Below, piece after piece: positions 27,285-35,647 of a stretch of DNA of 49,291 nucleotides. The stretch is from NCBI GenBank assembly GCA_028278345.1, contig JANQEL010000042.1, positions 1-49,291 on the forward strand. The letters are read 5' to 3'. The DNA is from Myxococcota bacterium (lineage in GTDB: Bacteria; Myxococcota_A; UBA9160; UBA4427). A program made the translations under genes and the position numbers. The notes beneath the pieces are model-generated. The model had not been told where the DNA came from. It ran no database searches and was given only the letters and a program-made list of their open reading frames with translations. Numbering within the stretch: the stretch's first letter is position 1; each line of letters opens with the position of its first letter.

Positions 27285-28219
27285 GCGTCGTTCACCTCGA
27301 GCCGTTCGCCCTCGCCACGGACGACGCGACGCGCGACGACGAAGCGCCCGGCGTAGGGGGGCCGGTTGCGCTGGATCGCGGACAGCAGGATCAGGGGCAG
27401 GAGCGCCACGAAGCAGAGGCTACCGATCCAGCCGCGATCCGGCTGCACGAGCCCGGCCGACTGCTGGATCTTGCGCGGAGTCGTCGCACCCTGCGCCACC
27501 CAATATGCCACGCCGCCCGTGATGGTGGCGATCGCCTCCCACAGGCTCGCCGCCATGCGGGTCGCGTAGGGAACCTCGGTCTCGACCCGCATGCCGTTTC
27601 GCTCGAGCTTCTCCCGCCATTCGTCGATGGTGAGCACGTTCAGCATCTCGAGCCGCTCGTCGAGGTGCTCGACGTAGCGGCGACGGTACTTCGGCATGCC
27701 GAGGGCCCGCAGCAGGCGCGGTATCCCGAGGGCCTCGTAGAAATCCTCGCTCGGCACGGTGAAGATGAAGTGTCCGCCGGGCTTCAATACCTGGCCGACC
27801 CGTTCGAGCACGCGATCGAGCCCTTCGATGTGTTCGAGCACGCAGTTGCTGAACACCACGTCGAATTCGCCGTCCTCGAACGGCATGTCTTCGCCCCGGA
27901 CCCGCAGCACATCCTCGTACTGTCCGCTGTGTCGGGCGAGTTCGGCATCCACCTCGTCGAGTTCGACCCCGGTCCAGCGCAACCCCGGCGCGGCCGGAAA
28001 GAGCACCGAGGCGAAGGAACCATCGCCACAACCCAGATCGAGCCCACGCCCCGAGCCCCGCAACCCGCGCAGGATCACTTCCGCCTCGTAGATCCGCCAA
28101 TAGGCCGTGGCGGGCATCAGCGGATGGATGCGGAAGATGCGGTGGGCAATCGGCAGCCGCGTGCGCAACCGATCGAGTACCGTCCAATCGACCGGCTCGT
28201 GAAAGACCTCGCTGCTCAT
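27281..28219 (-). CDS. Class I SAM methyltransferase with C-terminal membrane segment
   Basis: The protein has 312 aa from the ATG at 28219, which overlaps the upstream stop by 4 nt. The open frame to 28939 is only an extension inside the neighbour. Motif I is GLDLGCGDGSFASV, followed by GVELDEVD, VFSNCVLEHIEGLDRVLE and VLKPGGHFIFTVPSEDF. The last 60 residues contain a hydrophobic segment (IGSLCFVALLPLILLSAIQ), so the enzyme is probably membrane-attached. Its place between a GT-C-like protein and a GT4 enzyme suggests methylation of a lipid-linked glycan. Confidence 0.87.
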   Translation of the reverse strand: MSSEVFHEPVDWTVLDRLRTRLPIAHRIFRIHPLMPATAYWRIYEAEVILRGLRGSGRGLDLGCGDGSFASVLFPAAPGLRWTGVELDEVDAELARHSGQYEDVLRVRGEDMPFEDGEFDVVFSNCVLEHIEGLDRVLERVGQVLKPGGHFIFTVPSEDFYEALGIPRLLRALGMPKYRRRYVEHLDERLEMLNVLTIDEWREKLERNGMRVETEVPYATRMAASLWEAIATITGGVAYWVAQGATTPRKIQQSAGLVQPDRGWIGSLCFVALLPLILLSAIQRNRPPYAGRFVVARRVVRGEGERLEVNDA

Positions 28220-30348
28220 GGTCGCGCGACGACCCGATAGAAGCCCCACTCCCGCTTGTAACCAGCGAGGCGTTGGAAGCGATCCGGCCGTGCTTCCATC
28301 CACTCGAGCTCGATGGAAGTCGGGAAGAACGACAACACGTGGCTGATCTCCTGGGAGGTGACGCGCGAAAGCCAGGCGTCGACGTCGCCCTCGCGCCGTC
28401 GCCGCTCGTCCGGACCGAAGGGGATGATCTCTCCATCGGTCGAGATCGGCAGATAGTGCAACGAATTCTGCAGATCCGAACCCATGAAGTAGTACATCAG
28501 CCAGTTGTCGGCGTCTTGCCGGGGCCCGGCGGTGACGGCGATGCGCAGGGCATCGCCCTCGATTTCCGAAAGGTGACCGGCCTGCCACCAGTAGCGGAAT
28601 ACGTCGTCGGAAGTGTTGCGCCCCACCAGAAGCATGTAGCGCCGCTCCGGGTCGCGCAGATGATCGAGGCCCATCGCGCAGACGAGGACGAGCAAGCCGA
28701 GTGCAACAACGCGGACGCCCGGAGATGGAATGCGTGCGCGAATCGCGATTGCCGCGACCACCGCCAGCGCCCCCGCCACGAGCCCCCCGATCACGACCTG
28801 GGGCGTCGGCTGGAGGAAGCGATAGGACGCGAAGGCGAGGCACTGCACCGCCGCAGCGATGGCGATGATGAGTCCGAGCCCATCGCGCACGCTTCCGGAA
28901 GGGGCCAATGCGCGGAACGCGAGGGGGAGCGCCAGGCATACGATGATCTGGAGAAAGCGACCATTCACCCAGAAGAACTCGAGGCGCGAGAACGAGAAGG
29001 CTCGGTCATAGAAGGCAACGAGCGTGGCGCCGCAGATCAAGAGGGCCAGCACCAACGGAGCCCGTAGCTCGCGATTCGTACGAAAGACCCGCGCGAAGCC
29101 CGCGGGTGCGAGCACGAGGGGAAGCAGCGAAGCGATCCCCAGGTGTGAGAGGTTCACCCAGGGCCATTGGAAGAGCGCACTCAGGGCGGCGAACTCGGCC
29201 GCAAACTCATATGCGGGAAGGTCGCGATCCTGAGACCAGTCGAAGGCCGCGTTGTCGGCCCCAAGCGCGATGCCGAAGAACTCCATCGGGAAGCGCAGCG
29301 GATAGCCCGTCTCGATCAGATTCTGTACGAGCCACGGCACGATGCAGAGCAGCGCCACGAGGCTGCCGCCGGCCAGCCAGTTGAAGATCGCCAGTCGCTG
29401 GCCTCGCTGCACCGTGACCAGGCCATATAGAAAGACGAAGCCCGCCGACGCCAGGACCGGCCCCGCGGTGAGCTTGGTTCCGGCGGCGAGGCCTAAGGCC
29501 GCCATCGCGAAACCGATCAGCGGTGCGGCCCGCGTGCGGAAGTAGCGCATGGCAAGAAGAAGACCCGTGAGCTGCAGCGCCGTACTCGTGAGATCGACAT
29601 AGCCCCACCCCACCGCATCCCAGATCGCCGGAATGAAGAGCGCATAGACGGCCACCGCTGCCCGCTCGCGCACCCGCAGCCCCAGCTCCCGACCGAGCGC
29701 GAAGAGAACGAGGGCGATGCCGACCCAGAAGAAGGCATCGACGGCCCCCGCCAGGGTGTCGTTGCCGAAGGCAAGCATCGACCAGGCCGTGAAGACCTCG
29801 CCGCCACCGAAGATCGCGCGGTACATGCTCCAGCCACCGGGGGCGTCGAGTTCGATCGGCCCTCCCCGCTGCACCCACATGCCTGCCTTCACGTAGTGAT
29901 AGGTGATCGAATCCCACCCCACGGTCGGAAGCGTGATCGACCGGGTGATCGTGACGAGCGTGAAGAGCAGGAAGCCGAGAGTCGAAGCGAGAGCGATCCA
30001 CCGGCTGCGCCCCGGCGTTCGAGCGACCGTCGATGCCAACAGCGAGAGGTACGAAGAGAGTGATCGCGGCTTGCGTTCGCCCGGATCACCCAGGCTTCGA
30101 TCCAGAGCGATGCAACCCGCGACCAGCAAGCCCACGACCACGAGCGCCGACAGCCGATCGAAGCGCGAGACCGCGAGCAGCCCGTGGAAGACGAGGGTCG
30201 CGGTCAGAAGGGCCGCGATCGCCGTCGCAAGGCACCGCAACACGGGCGACTCGCGAGGCAGCAGGCTCCGGCTCACGAACACACCGACCCACGCGAATCC
30301 CATCACATAGGCGATCGCGAGCGCGGTTCCGACGATCACGTCGCCCAT
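28216..30348 (-). CDS. Large polytopic membrane protein, GT-C-like
   Basis: The protein has 710 aa and about 13 hydrophobic segments. The loop TVGWDSITYHYVKAGMWVQR has the D..T/Y..K pattern found after an early helix in ArnT/PMT-like glycosyltransferases, and AAGTKLTAGPVLASAGF fits the internal part of the family. A soluble C-terminal stretch (about residues 590-710) follows. It would act in the periplasm with a polyprenyl-linked sugar donor. It lies 3 nt after the gene at 30352 and overlaps the methyltransferase gene by 4 nt. Confidence 0.7.
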   Translation of the reverse strand: MGDVIVGTALAIAYVMGFAWVGVFVSRSLLPRESPVLRCLATAIAALLTATLVFHGLLAVSRFDRLSALVVVGLLVAGCIALDRSLGDPGERKPRSLSSYLSLLASTVARTPGRSRWIALASTLGFLLFTLVTITRSITLPTVGWDSITYHYVKAGMWVQRGGPIELDAPGGWSMYRAIFGGGEVFTAWSMLAFGNDTLAGAVDAFFWVGIALVLFALGRELGLRVRERAAVAVYALFIPAIWDAVGWGYVDLTSTALQLTGLLLAMRYFRTRAAPLIGFAMAALGLAAGTKLTAGPVLASAGFVFLYGLVTVQRGQRLAIFNWLAGGSLVALLCIVPWLVQNLIETGYPLRFPMEFFGIALGADNAAFDWSQDRDLPAYEFAAEFAALSALFQWPWVNLSHLGIASLLPLVLAPAGFARVFRTNRELRAPLVLALLICGATLVAFYDRAFSFSRLEFFWVNGRFLQIIVCLALPLAFRALAPSGSVRDGLGLIIAIAAAVQCLAFASYRFLQPTPQVVIGGLVAGALAVVAAIAIRARIPSPGVRVVALGLLVLVCAMGLDHLRDPERRYMLLVGRNTSDDVFRYWWQAGHLSEIEGDALRIAVTAGPRQDADNWLMYYFMGSDLQNSLHYLPISTDGEIIPFGPDERRRREGDVDAWLSRVTSQEISHVLSFFPTSIELEWMEARPDRFQRLAGYKREWGFYRVVARP

Positions 30349-30351
30349 TCG

Positions 30352-32049
30352 CTAGCCCGCCGATCCCGGGATGCGATAGACGTGGATGCTCCCACCGATC
30401 GTGGCTTCGGGCTCGCCCAGCGACGAGAGATCGACGGGCCCCACCTTGCGCAGCCCGCCGTGATCGTACACGTCGTAGCTCATGCGATAGAGCGAAACGC
30501 TCACGGCCAACCAACCGGGCTCGATGTGATAGTCGCCCGGCACGCGATACTCGATGCCATAAAGCGCGGGATCGACACTCCCGAAGTAGAAGAGCTGCAC
30601 TTCCCCGGCTCCGACTTCGGCGAGGTAGGCGGCGAGCCCCTCGAGATCCTGGCCGATGTCGACGTTCGCATCCGAGGCATGGCGATACCCCGTATCGCGT
30701 CCACCCACGAGAGGATTGAAGTGCGCGAGATAGTCGGGAAAGGACGCGAGGGCGGTCGCCAGACACGCCACGACCACACCGGACGACATCCATCCCCGCT
30801 TCGCGGCCGGCATCGCGTTGACCAGCGCGGCCCCCATCCAGACGCATACGAAGGGAAAGGCCGAAAGCAGGGCTCGCAGGCCGAGCTGACGGTTTTCGCT
30901 CAGGCTGAGCAGCACGAAGGCCAGAGCCGGAAAGGCCAGGAGGATCGCGAGTTCGAAGCGATCGAAGCCGCCCTTGCGCACCGTCGAGCCGAGCGCCGCG
31001 ACGAACACCGCGATCCCGACCAGCGATGTCTTGAGCCACCACACGATCACGAAGTAGTCGATGCGCCCTCCCTGGAAGGTCTTTCCCAGGAGAAAGGAGC
31101 GGATTCCGGACGTCACTTCGAGCCACTGACCATCGACCGCGCGCACGAAAGCGCCCGGTATCGGCAACCAGACACCGCCGATCCAACTCTCCTGCAGTGA
31201 GAGCGCCGTCGTGCTCACGAGCTTCAGTTCGGAGAGGGGGCGACCGAACTCCGCGAAGCCGTAGCCGAGATTCAGCACCACGAGACTCGCCACGAAGGCC
31301 ACGCCGCACTGCAGCCACAGATCGCGCGGCGCGGGTGCTTCGGCTCGCCACTGCCCGACCGCGAAGACCAGGACGAGTGCGATCGGATACAAGAGCAGCG
31401 CGTAGAACTTGGTGAGCTGCGCCAACCCGAGCAGGGCGCCGAAGATCACCGCCGTCATCGGGGTCGGGCGCTTCAGCATCGAGCGCAAGGCGAAGACGGC
31501 CGCCGCCACGAAGAGCGCGGTCCCCGTATCGGTTCCGACGATCCGCGCGTGGGCGATCCAGTTCGGCGAGAACCACAGCAGACTCGCAGCGACCAGCCCT
31601 GCAACGCGTGCCATTCCGGCGTCGACTGCCCGCCCGACAGAGCCCACCAACTCCCCCGCCCAGCGATAGACCAGCAGGCCGAGGCCGACGGCGAGCAGGA
31701 TGGGCACCCAGCGCGCGGCATCGTAGATGCGCAGGTAGTCGGCGCGATGTCGCTCGTGGAAGTGATAGCCGGTCTTCCAGAAGTCGAACACGTCGTCGCT
31801 CGCCTCGGGCGGATCGATGGGCTGCTCGAGGGAAAGCGCGAAGACCGGCAAGGCCGACAGGACGTTCAGCAGCGGCGGATTCAGGGTCGCGTGCCGCACG
31901 TCGCCACTCGCCAGGGTGTAGACCCCCGACGGCAGATGGCCGAGTTCGTCGACGGTGACCGACTTGCGCGAGGCGCTCGCGACGCACAGCGCGACGAAGG
32001 CGGCGGCCAGCAGCGCGAGCGCGAACACGGGAAAATGGTCGCGAGCCAT
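30352..32049 (-). CDS. GT39/PMT-like glycosyltransferase, membrane
   Basis: The protein has 565 aa and about ten membrane segments. The first periplasmic loop has VTVDELGHLPSGVYTLASGD, the Asp-Glu site used for catalysis in PMT/ArnT enzymes, followed by LNPPLLNVLSALP, which matches the HPPL-type motif of the family. Later DTGTALFVAAAVFALRSM and LAQLTKFYALLLYPIALV also fit. It should transfer a sugar from a polyprenyl phosphate carrier to a protein or glycan acceptor in the periplasm. Secreted proteins in this window are possible acceptors, but nothing shows it directly. Confidence 0.83.
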   Translation of the reverse strand: MARDHFPVFALALLAAAFVALCVASASRKSVTVDELGHLPSGVYTLASGDVRHATLNPPLLNVLSALPVFALSLEQPIDPPEASDDVFDFWKTGYHFHERHRADYLRIYDAARWVPILLAVGLGLLVYRWAGELVGSVGRAVDAGMARVAGLVAASLLWFSPNWIAHARIVGTDTGTALFVAAAVFALRSMLKRPTPMTAVIFGALLGLAQLTKFYALLLYPIALVLVFAVGQWRAEAPAPRDLWLQCGVAFVASLVVLNLGYGFAEFGRPLSELKLVSTTALSLQESWIGGVWLPIPGAFVRAVDGQWLEVTSGIRSFLLGKTFQGGRIDYFVIVWWLKTSLVGIAVFVAALGSTVRKGGFDRFELAILLAFPALAFVLLSLSENRQLGLRALLSAFPFVCVWMGAALVNAMPAAKRGWMSSGVVVACLATALASFPDYLAHFNPLVGGRDTGYRHASDANVDIGQDLEGLAAYLAEVGAGEVQLFYFGSVDPALYGIEYRVPGDYHIEPGWLAVSVSLYRMSYDVYDHGGLRKVGPVDLSSLGEPEATIGGSIHVYRIPGSAG

Positions 32050-32056
32050 CGAGCCC

Positions 32057-33016
32057 CTACAGTGAGGCGTTCGGGAAGATCAACGCACTGGCAAGATGGC
32101 AATACAACGCGTGCGGATCTTCGACCATGTGGAAGCGACCGCCCGTCGAGCCCGCGATGCGTCCGATCGTCTCGTAGCGCCAGAGGCCGGCGTCCTCGGA
32201 GATCGCGAAGCTGTTGATCGTGATGCCGTACTCCCGCGCTTCTCGCGCAGCGAGCTGGACGTTGGCATCCATTTCGCTCGAGGTTCCGTCGGGCCAGCGC
32301 AGGACGGGGCCCTTGGAATCGGACATGAAGAGCATGAGGCGACGGCGCTTGGCCGCTCGTTCGCTCGCAGTGTCTTCGACGCCCCGGTCGCCCTCCCCGC
32401 CCTCGGCCTTCTCGTCGCGATCGTCGCTCTCGGTCGTCGTCGGCTGGATCTCGAGCAGCGAGCGATTCGCACGACGCATCCCGGCGTAGAACGAAGTCGT
32501 TCCGTTCCCCCCCCTCGCGTCGATGGCGTCGAGTTCGGCTTCGAGGGTCGCGCGGTCACTTCCGAGCGGCGCCCGAATGTTGGCCTGCACGTTGGAGACC
32601 ACACGGGAGTCGGGACGCAGCGCCGGCGCCGCACTCGGCCCCGCGTAGGTCACCAGGGAGAAGCGCACGTCCGCACCCTCGGCGGCGGCGAGCAGGGAGC
32701 GCGCCGCATCGGTTTGCAGGGCGAGCAGCGTGTCGTGCCGATCCGTCATGATGTTGTTTCGGATCGAACCGACGGTGCCGTCGCCATCGATGTCGATTCC
32801 GCTCGGGCGCCGGGTCGACATCGAGGTATCGACCACCAGCGCGACGTCGAGCCCGCGCAGACGCGAGACGGCGTCGTGCGAGCATTCGAGCAGATCGTCG
32901 TCGGCGACCTCGATCTCGAGACCACCGGGGGGAGCCGCACAGCCCTCCCCCATGAGCGTCATGAGAGTGAGGAAAGCCGCGACCCGCAGAAGCCGGCTGC
33001 GTGTTCGTCGCCCCAT
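32057..33016 (-). CDS. von Willebrand factor A domain lipoprotein/exported protein
   Basis: The protein has 319 aa. The N-terminal signal ends near GEGC26, a weak lipobox because Glu is at -2. The vWA domain begins VALVVDTSMST (MIDAS D63, S65, S67), with TTSFYAGMRRANRSL supplying the MIDAS Thr and LMLFMSDSKGP the third site. A calcium-type loop D75-I-D-G-D79-G-T is inserted directly after the first strand, unlike a standard vWA. An acidic insertion follows the TTSFYAG region. Such domains bind protein partners through a metal ion. The gene lies 9 nt after the FAH gene and 7 nt before the GT39-like gene. Confidence 0.85.
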   Translation of the reverse strand: MGRRTRSRLLRVAAFLTLMTLMGEGCAAPPGGLEIEVADDDLLECSHDAVSRLRGLDVALVVDTSMSTRRPSGIDIDGDGTVGSIRNNIMTDRHDTLLALQTDAARSLLAAAEGADVRFSLVTYAGPSAAPALRPDSRVVSNVQANIRAPLGSDRATLEAELDAIDARGGNGTTSFYAGMRRANRSLLEIQPTTTESDDRDEKAEGGEGDRGVEDTASERAAKRRRLMLFMSDSKGPVLRWPDGTSSEMDANVQLAAREAREYGITINSFAISEDAGLWRYETIGRIAGSTGGRFHMVEDPHALYCHLASALIFPNASL

Positions 33017-33025
33017 CCCCCGAGT

Positions 33026-33901
33026 CTACCACTGCGCGGTCGACTCGGGCTCCTCGATGACGCTGGCTTCGATCTCGCCGATCCCGCTGATCGCGATCTT
33101 CACCACGTCCCCCACCTTGAGCAGCTGCGGGGGCTTCATCGCAATTCCGACACCGCCGGGCGTCCCCGTCGGAATCACGTCCCCCGGTTCCAGGGTGAAA
33201 GCCGTCGAGAGATGTTCGACGAGGTCGAAGCAGTCGAAGATCAGGTGCTTGGTGTTCGACGACTGGCGGGCTTCGCCGTTCACCCAGGTGTTCACGTCGA
33301 GGGTGTGGGGATCGCCGATCTCGTCGGCGGTCACGATCGAAGGACCCAGCGGGCAGTGGGTGTCGAAGGACTTGCCCATCGTCCAGGTCGGCACGCGAAG
33401 CTGCCAATCGCGCACGGAGACGTCGTTGCAGATCGTGTAGCCCGCGATCACCTGGGAGGCCTCGGCCGCGGGGACGTGACGACACCGCTTACCGATCACG
33501 ATCGCGAGCTCGGCCTCGTAGTCGAGGGCCGTCGATGCGCGGGGCATGTGGAAGGCGTCGTAGGGCGGGTGCGCCGAGGTGCTCTGCTTGTTGAACACCG
33601 TGGGATGCTGGGGAACCTCGAGACCGGCCTCCTCCACGTGGTCTCGATAGTTGAGGCCGATCGCCAGGATCTTCGGCGGGCGCAGGATGGGCGATTCGAG
33701 GTGGACGTCGGCCAGCTCGATGCGGGGTGCATCGCTCGCCAAGGCGGCGCGGGCGGCGTCCATCGCCGCGTCACCGGCTTCGAGGAAGGCACACATCTCG
33801 GTCGGCAGGCTCGGATCCGCGGCGGCCAGATCGACGACGGCGTCACCGTCGAGCAGCCCGATCCGAATCACACCGCCATTGTCGAAGGTCACGAGTTTCA
33901 T
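33026..33901 (-). CDS. Fumarylacetoacetate hydrolase (FAH) family enzyme
   Basis: The protein has 291 aa from the ATG at 33901, preceded by AAGGAGC. The FAH fold is seen in ILAIGLNYRDHVEEAGLEVP, DYEAELAIVIGKRC (metal Glu residues), AGYTICNDVSVRDWQLR (metal Asp), WTMGKSFDTHCPLGPSI and IPTGTPGGVGIAMKPP. Members cleave or hydrate products of aromatic ring opening such as 2-hydroxymuconate-type acids. It is divergent from the TetR regulator, which heads an operon with an extradiol dioxygenase and a GST, so a ring-cleavage pathway is likely. The same transcript seems to continue into the vWA and glycosyltransferase genes. Confidence 0.9.
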   Translation of the reverse strand: MKLVTFDNGGVIRIGLLDGDAVVDLAAADPSLPTEMCAFLEAGDAAMDAARAALASDAPRIELADVHLESPILRPPKILAIGLNYRDHVEEAGLEVPQHPTVFNKQSTSAHPPYDAFHMPRASTALDYEAELAIVIGKRCRHVPAAEASQVIAGYTICNDVSVRDWQLRVPTWTMGKSFDTHCPLGPSIVTADEIGDPHTLDVNTWVNGEARQSSNTKHLIFDCFDLVEHLSTAFTLEPGDVIPTGTPGGVGIAMKPPQLLKVGDVVKIAISGIGEIEASVIEEPESTAQW

Positions 33902-33979
33902 TTGCAGGGCTCCTTGGGACGCTCTCCAGCTGGATGGGGCGACCCGGAAAGCGGGGGAAGAAGGAAGGTCGAGAAAATT

Positions 33980-33993
33980 TAGTCGGGTGTCTA
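33980..33993. promoter_or_regulatory. Operator half of a pair, TAGTC-N4-GTCTA (site 1)
   Basis: TAGTCGGGTGTCTA is an imperfect palindrome (TAGnC-N4-GnCTA), the usual form of a TetR-family operator. The full repeated unit is the 17-mer at 33978-33994. It lies 78 bp upstream of the FAH start. Confidence 0.65.
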
Positions 33994-34002
33994 GCATCTC
34001 TT

Positions 34003-34016
34003 TAGTCACTCGTCTA
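34003..34016. promoter_or_regulatory. Operator half of a pair, TAGTC-N4-GTCTA (site 2)
   Basis: TAGTCACTCGTCTA repeats site 1 in the same orientation exactly 23 bp away, about two helical turns, so two dimers could bind the same face. It lies 28 bp upstream of the TetR start, which fits autorepression and control of the divergent FAH gene. Confidence 0.65.
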
Positions 34017-34044
34017 GAGTGCTCGCAATCCGGGAGACGATTCA

Positions 34045-34725
34045 TTGGCCGAGCCCACCACCCCGAACCCGACTGCGCCCTCCTCCGGGGCCCCCGAGGT
34101 CGACAGCGAAGCCCAGCGCGGCGCCGACGCGGTCCGCCGCGCCCTGATCGAAGCCGCCGCCCAGCGCCTCGGCGAGACGGGGCCGAGCAACGTCTCGGTG
34201 CGCGACGTGGCTCGCCGGGCGGGGGTGAACCACGGCCAGGTGCACCACTACTTCGGCGGCAAGCGCGGCCTGCTCGTCGCCGCCATGCGCAAGCTCGCGA
34301 CCGACCACTTCGAACTCACCCGCGAGCGCAGCGGTGGCTCACCGATCCCGCCGCTCTTCGTGCTCGCCGAAGATCCCGACTACTGGCGCGCCATCTGCCA
34401 GGTCACGATGGAGGGCGACCTCGATCTCGCGCGCCTCGAAGTCGACGAAGACATCTCGATCCCGCGCAGCGCCATGCGCGAGTTGATGCAGCGCTACGAG
34501 ATCGCCGACGACGACCTCGACTACAAGGCGCAGTTCGCCTCTCTCGTGGCCATGCAACTCGGCTGGGTCGCGCTCGAGGATTTCATCATGTTGGTGGCCG
34601 ACGTGCGCGACGAGGATCGCGACGAAGTGCGCGCCCGCGCGAAAGCCATGCTCGAGGGTTGGATCGCACGCACCCTCGGCCGCCTGCAAACCGAAACGCC
34701 GCCCACTTCCGAGGAGACCCCATGA
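34045..34725 (+). CDS. TetR family transcriptional regulator
   Basis: The protein has 226 aa. The start is taken as TTG at 34045 with GGGAGA upstream; no ATG or better GTG is available before the DNA-binding domain. The helix-turn-helix occupies about residues 45-75 (SNVSVRDVARRAGVNHGQVH, then HYFGGKRGLL), the standard TetR form. The C-terminal domain is a ligand-binding helical bundle. It overlaps the dioxygenase gene by 4 nt (ATGA). It probably senses an aromatic or acyl compound and represses both its own operon and the FAH gene through the paired sites at 33980-34016. Confidence 0.92.
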   Translation: MAEPTTPNPTAPSSGAPEVDSEAQRGADAVRRALIEAAAQRLGETGPSNVSVRDVARRAGVNHGQVHHYFGGKRGLLVAAMRKLATDHFELTRERSGGSPIPPLFVLAEDPDYWRAICQVTMEGDLDLARLEVDEDISIPRSAMRELMQRYEIADDDLDYKAQFASLVAMQLGWVALEDFIMLVADVRDEDRDEVRARAKAMLEGWIARTLGRLQTETPPTSEETP

Positions 34726-35636
34726 TCAAGGTCAAGGACATCGCCTACGTGCGCTTCAGCGCGCCCGATCTCGACGAGATGGAGCGCTTCACCCAGGACT
34801 TCGGTCTGGTCACCGTGTTGCGCGACGACGACCACCTCTACAGCCGCGGCACCGACCCGGATGCCTACGTGCACGTGGTCGAGCGCGGCGAGCCGGGCTT
34901 CGCGGGTGTCGCCTTCGAGGCGCAGTCCGCTGAGGACCTGAAGGCGGTGGCGCAGCTCGAGGGCGCATCCGAGGTCGAGAAGATCGAAGCCCCCGGCGGC
35001 GGGATACGCGTGCGACTCGTCGATCCCAACGGAAACCAGGTCGAGGTCGTTCACGGGCGCGAAGCGCCCTCCCCGCTTCCCGTGCGCAAGCCGAGTCCGC
35101 TGAATCGCGGCAGCGATCGTCAGCGGTTCGGCGAACTGCAACGCCTCGAAGCCGGGCCCGCGCAGGTGAAGCGGATCGGCCATTGCGTGGTGCGCGTTTC
35201 CGATTTCAACGAGTCGGCCGATTGGTATGCGAGTCGCTTCGGCTTCCTTCGCTCCGACGAGGTCTATCTCGGTGACGAGTCCAACACTGTCACCGCCTTC
35301 ATGCGCTGCGACCTGGGCGAAACCCACGTCGATCACCACACCTTCCTCTGTGTCGGTCTCGGAGAACCCGGCTTCGATCACGCGGCCTTCGAAGTCGAGG
35401 ACTTCGACAGCATCATGCTCGGCCACGATCAACTGAAGAATGGAGGCTACGAGCACCACGCGGGCATCGGCCGCCACGTGCTCGGCTCGCAGATCTTCGA
35501 CTACTGGAAGGATCCGTGGGGGCACGTGCTGGAACACTTCAGCGACGGGGATCTCCTGAACGCCAGTGCGCCGATCGGTCGCTTCGACCCCGCGACCGCC
35601 CTCGGCACCCAATGGGGCTCGTTCGCAGCCGGTTGA
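34722..35636 (+). CDS. Type I extradiol ring-cleavage dioxygenase (VOC family)
   Basis: The protein has 304 aa. It has two VOC modules. The second carries the Fe(II) 2-His-1-Glu site: H154 in RIGHCVVRVSDF, H220 in GFDHAAFEV and E271 in HVLEHFSDGD, in the same order and at nearly the same distances as in 2,3-dihydroxybiphenyl 1,2-dioxygenase (BphC). The first module lacks ligands, also as in that family. It should open a catechol-type ring by meta-cleavage. The start overlaps the TetR stop. The natural substrate cannot be told from the sequence. Confidence 0.88.
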   Translation: MIKVKDIAYVRFSAPDLDEMERFTQDFGLVTVLRDDDHLYSRGTDPDAYVHVVERGEPGFAGVAFEAQSAEDLKAVAQLEGASEVEKIEAPGGGIRVRLVDPNGNQVEVVHGREAPSPLPVRKPSPLNRGSDRQRFGELQRLEAGPAQVKRIGHCVVRVSDFNESADWYASRFGFLRSDEVYLGDESNTVTAFMRCDLGETHVDHHTFLCVGLGEPGFDHAAFEVEDFDSIMLGHDQLKNGGYEHHAGIGRHVLGSQIFDYWKDPWGHVLEHFSDGDLLNASAPIGRFDPATALGTQWGSFAAG

Positions 35637-35647
35637 GGTCAGCCACC

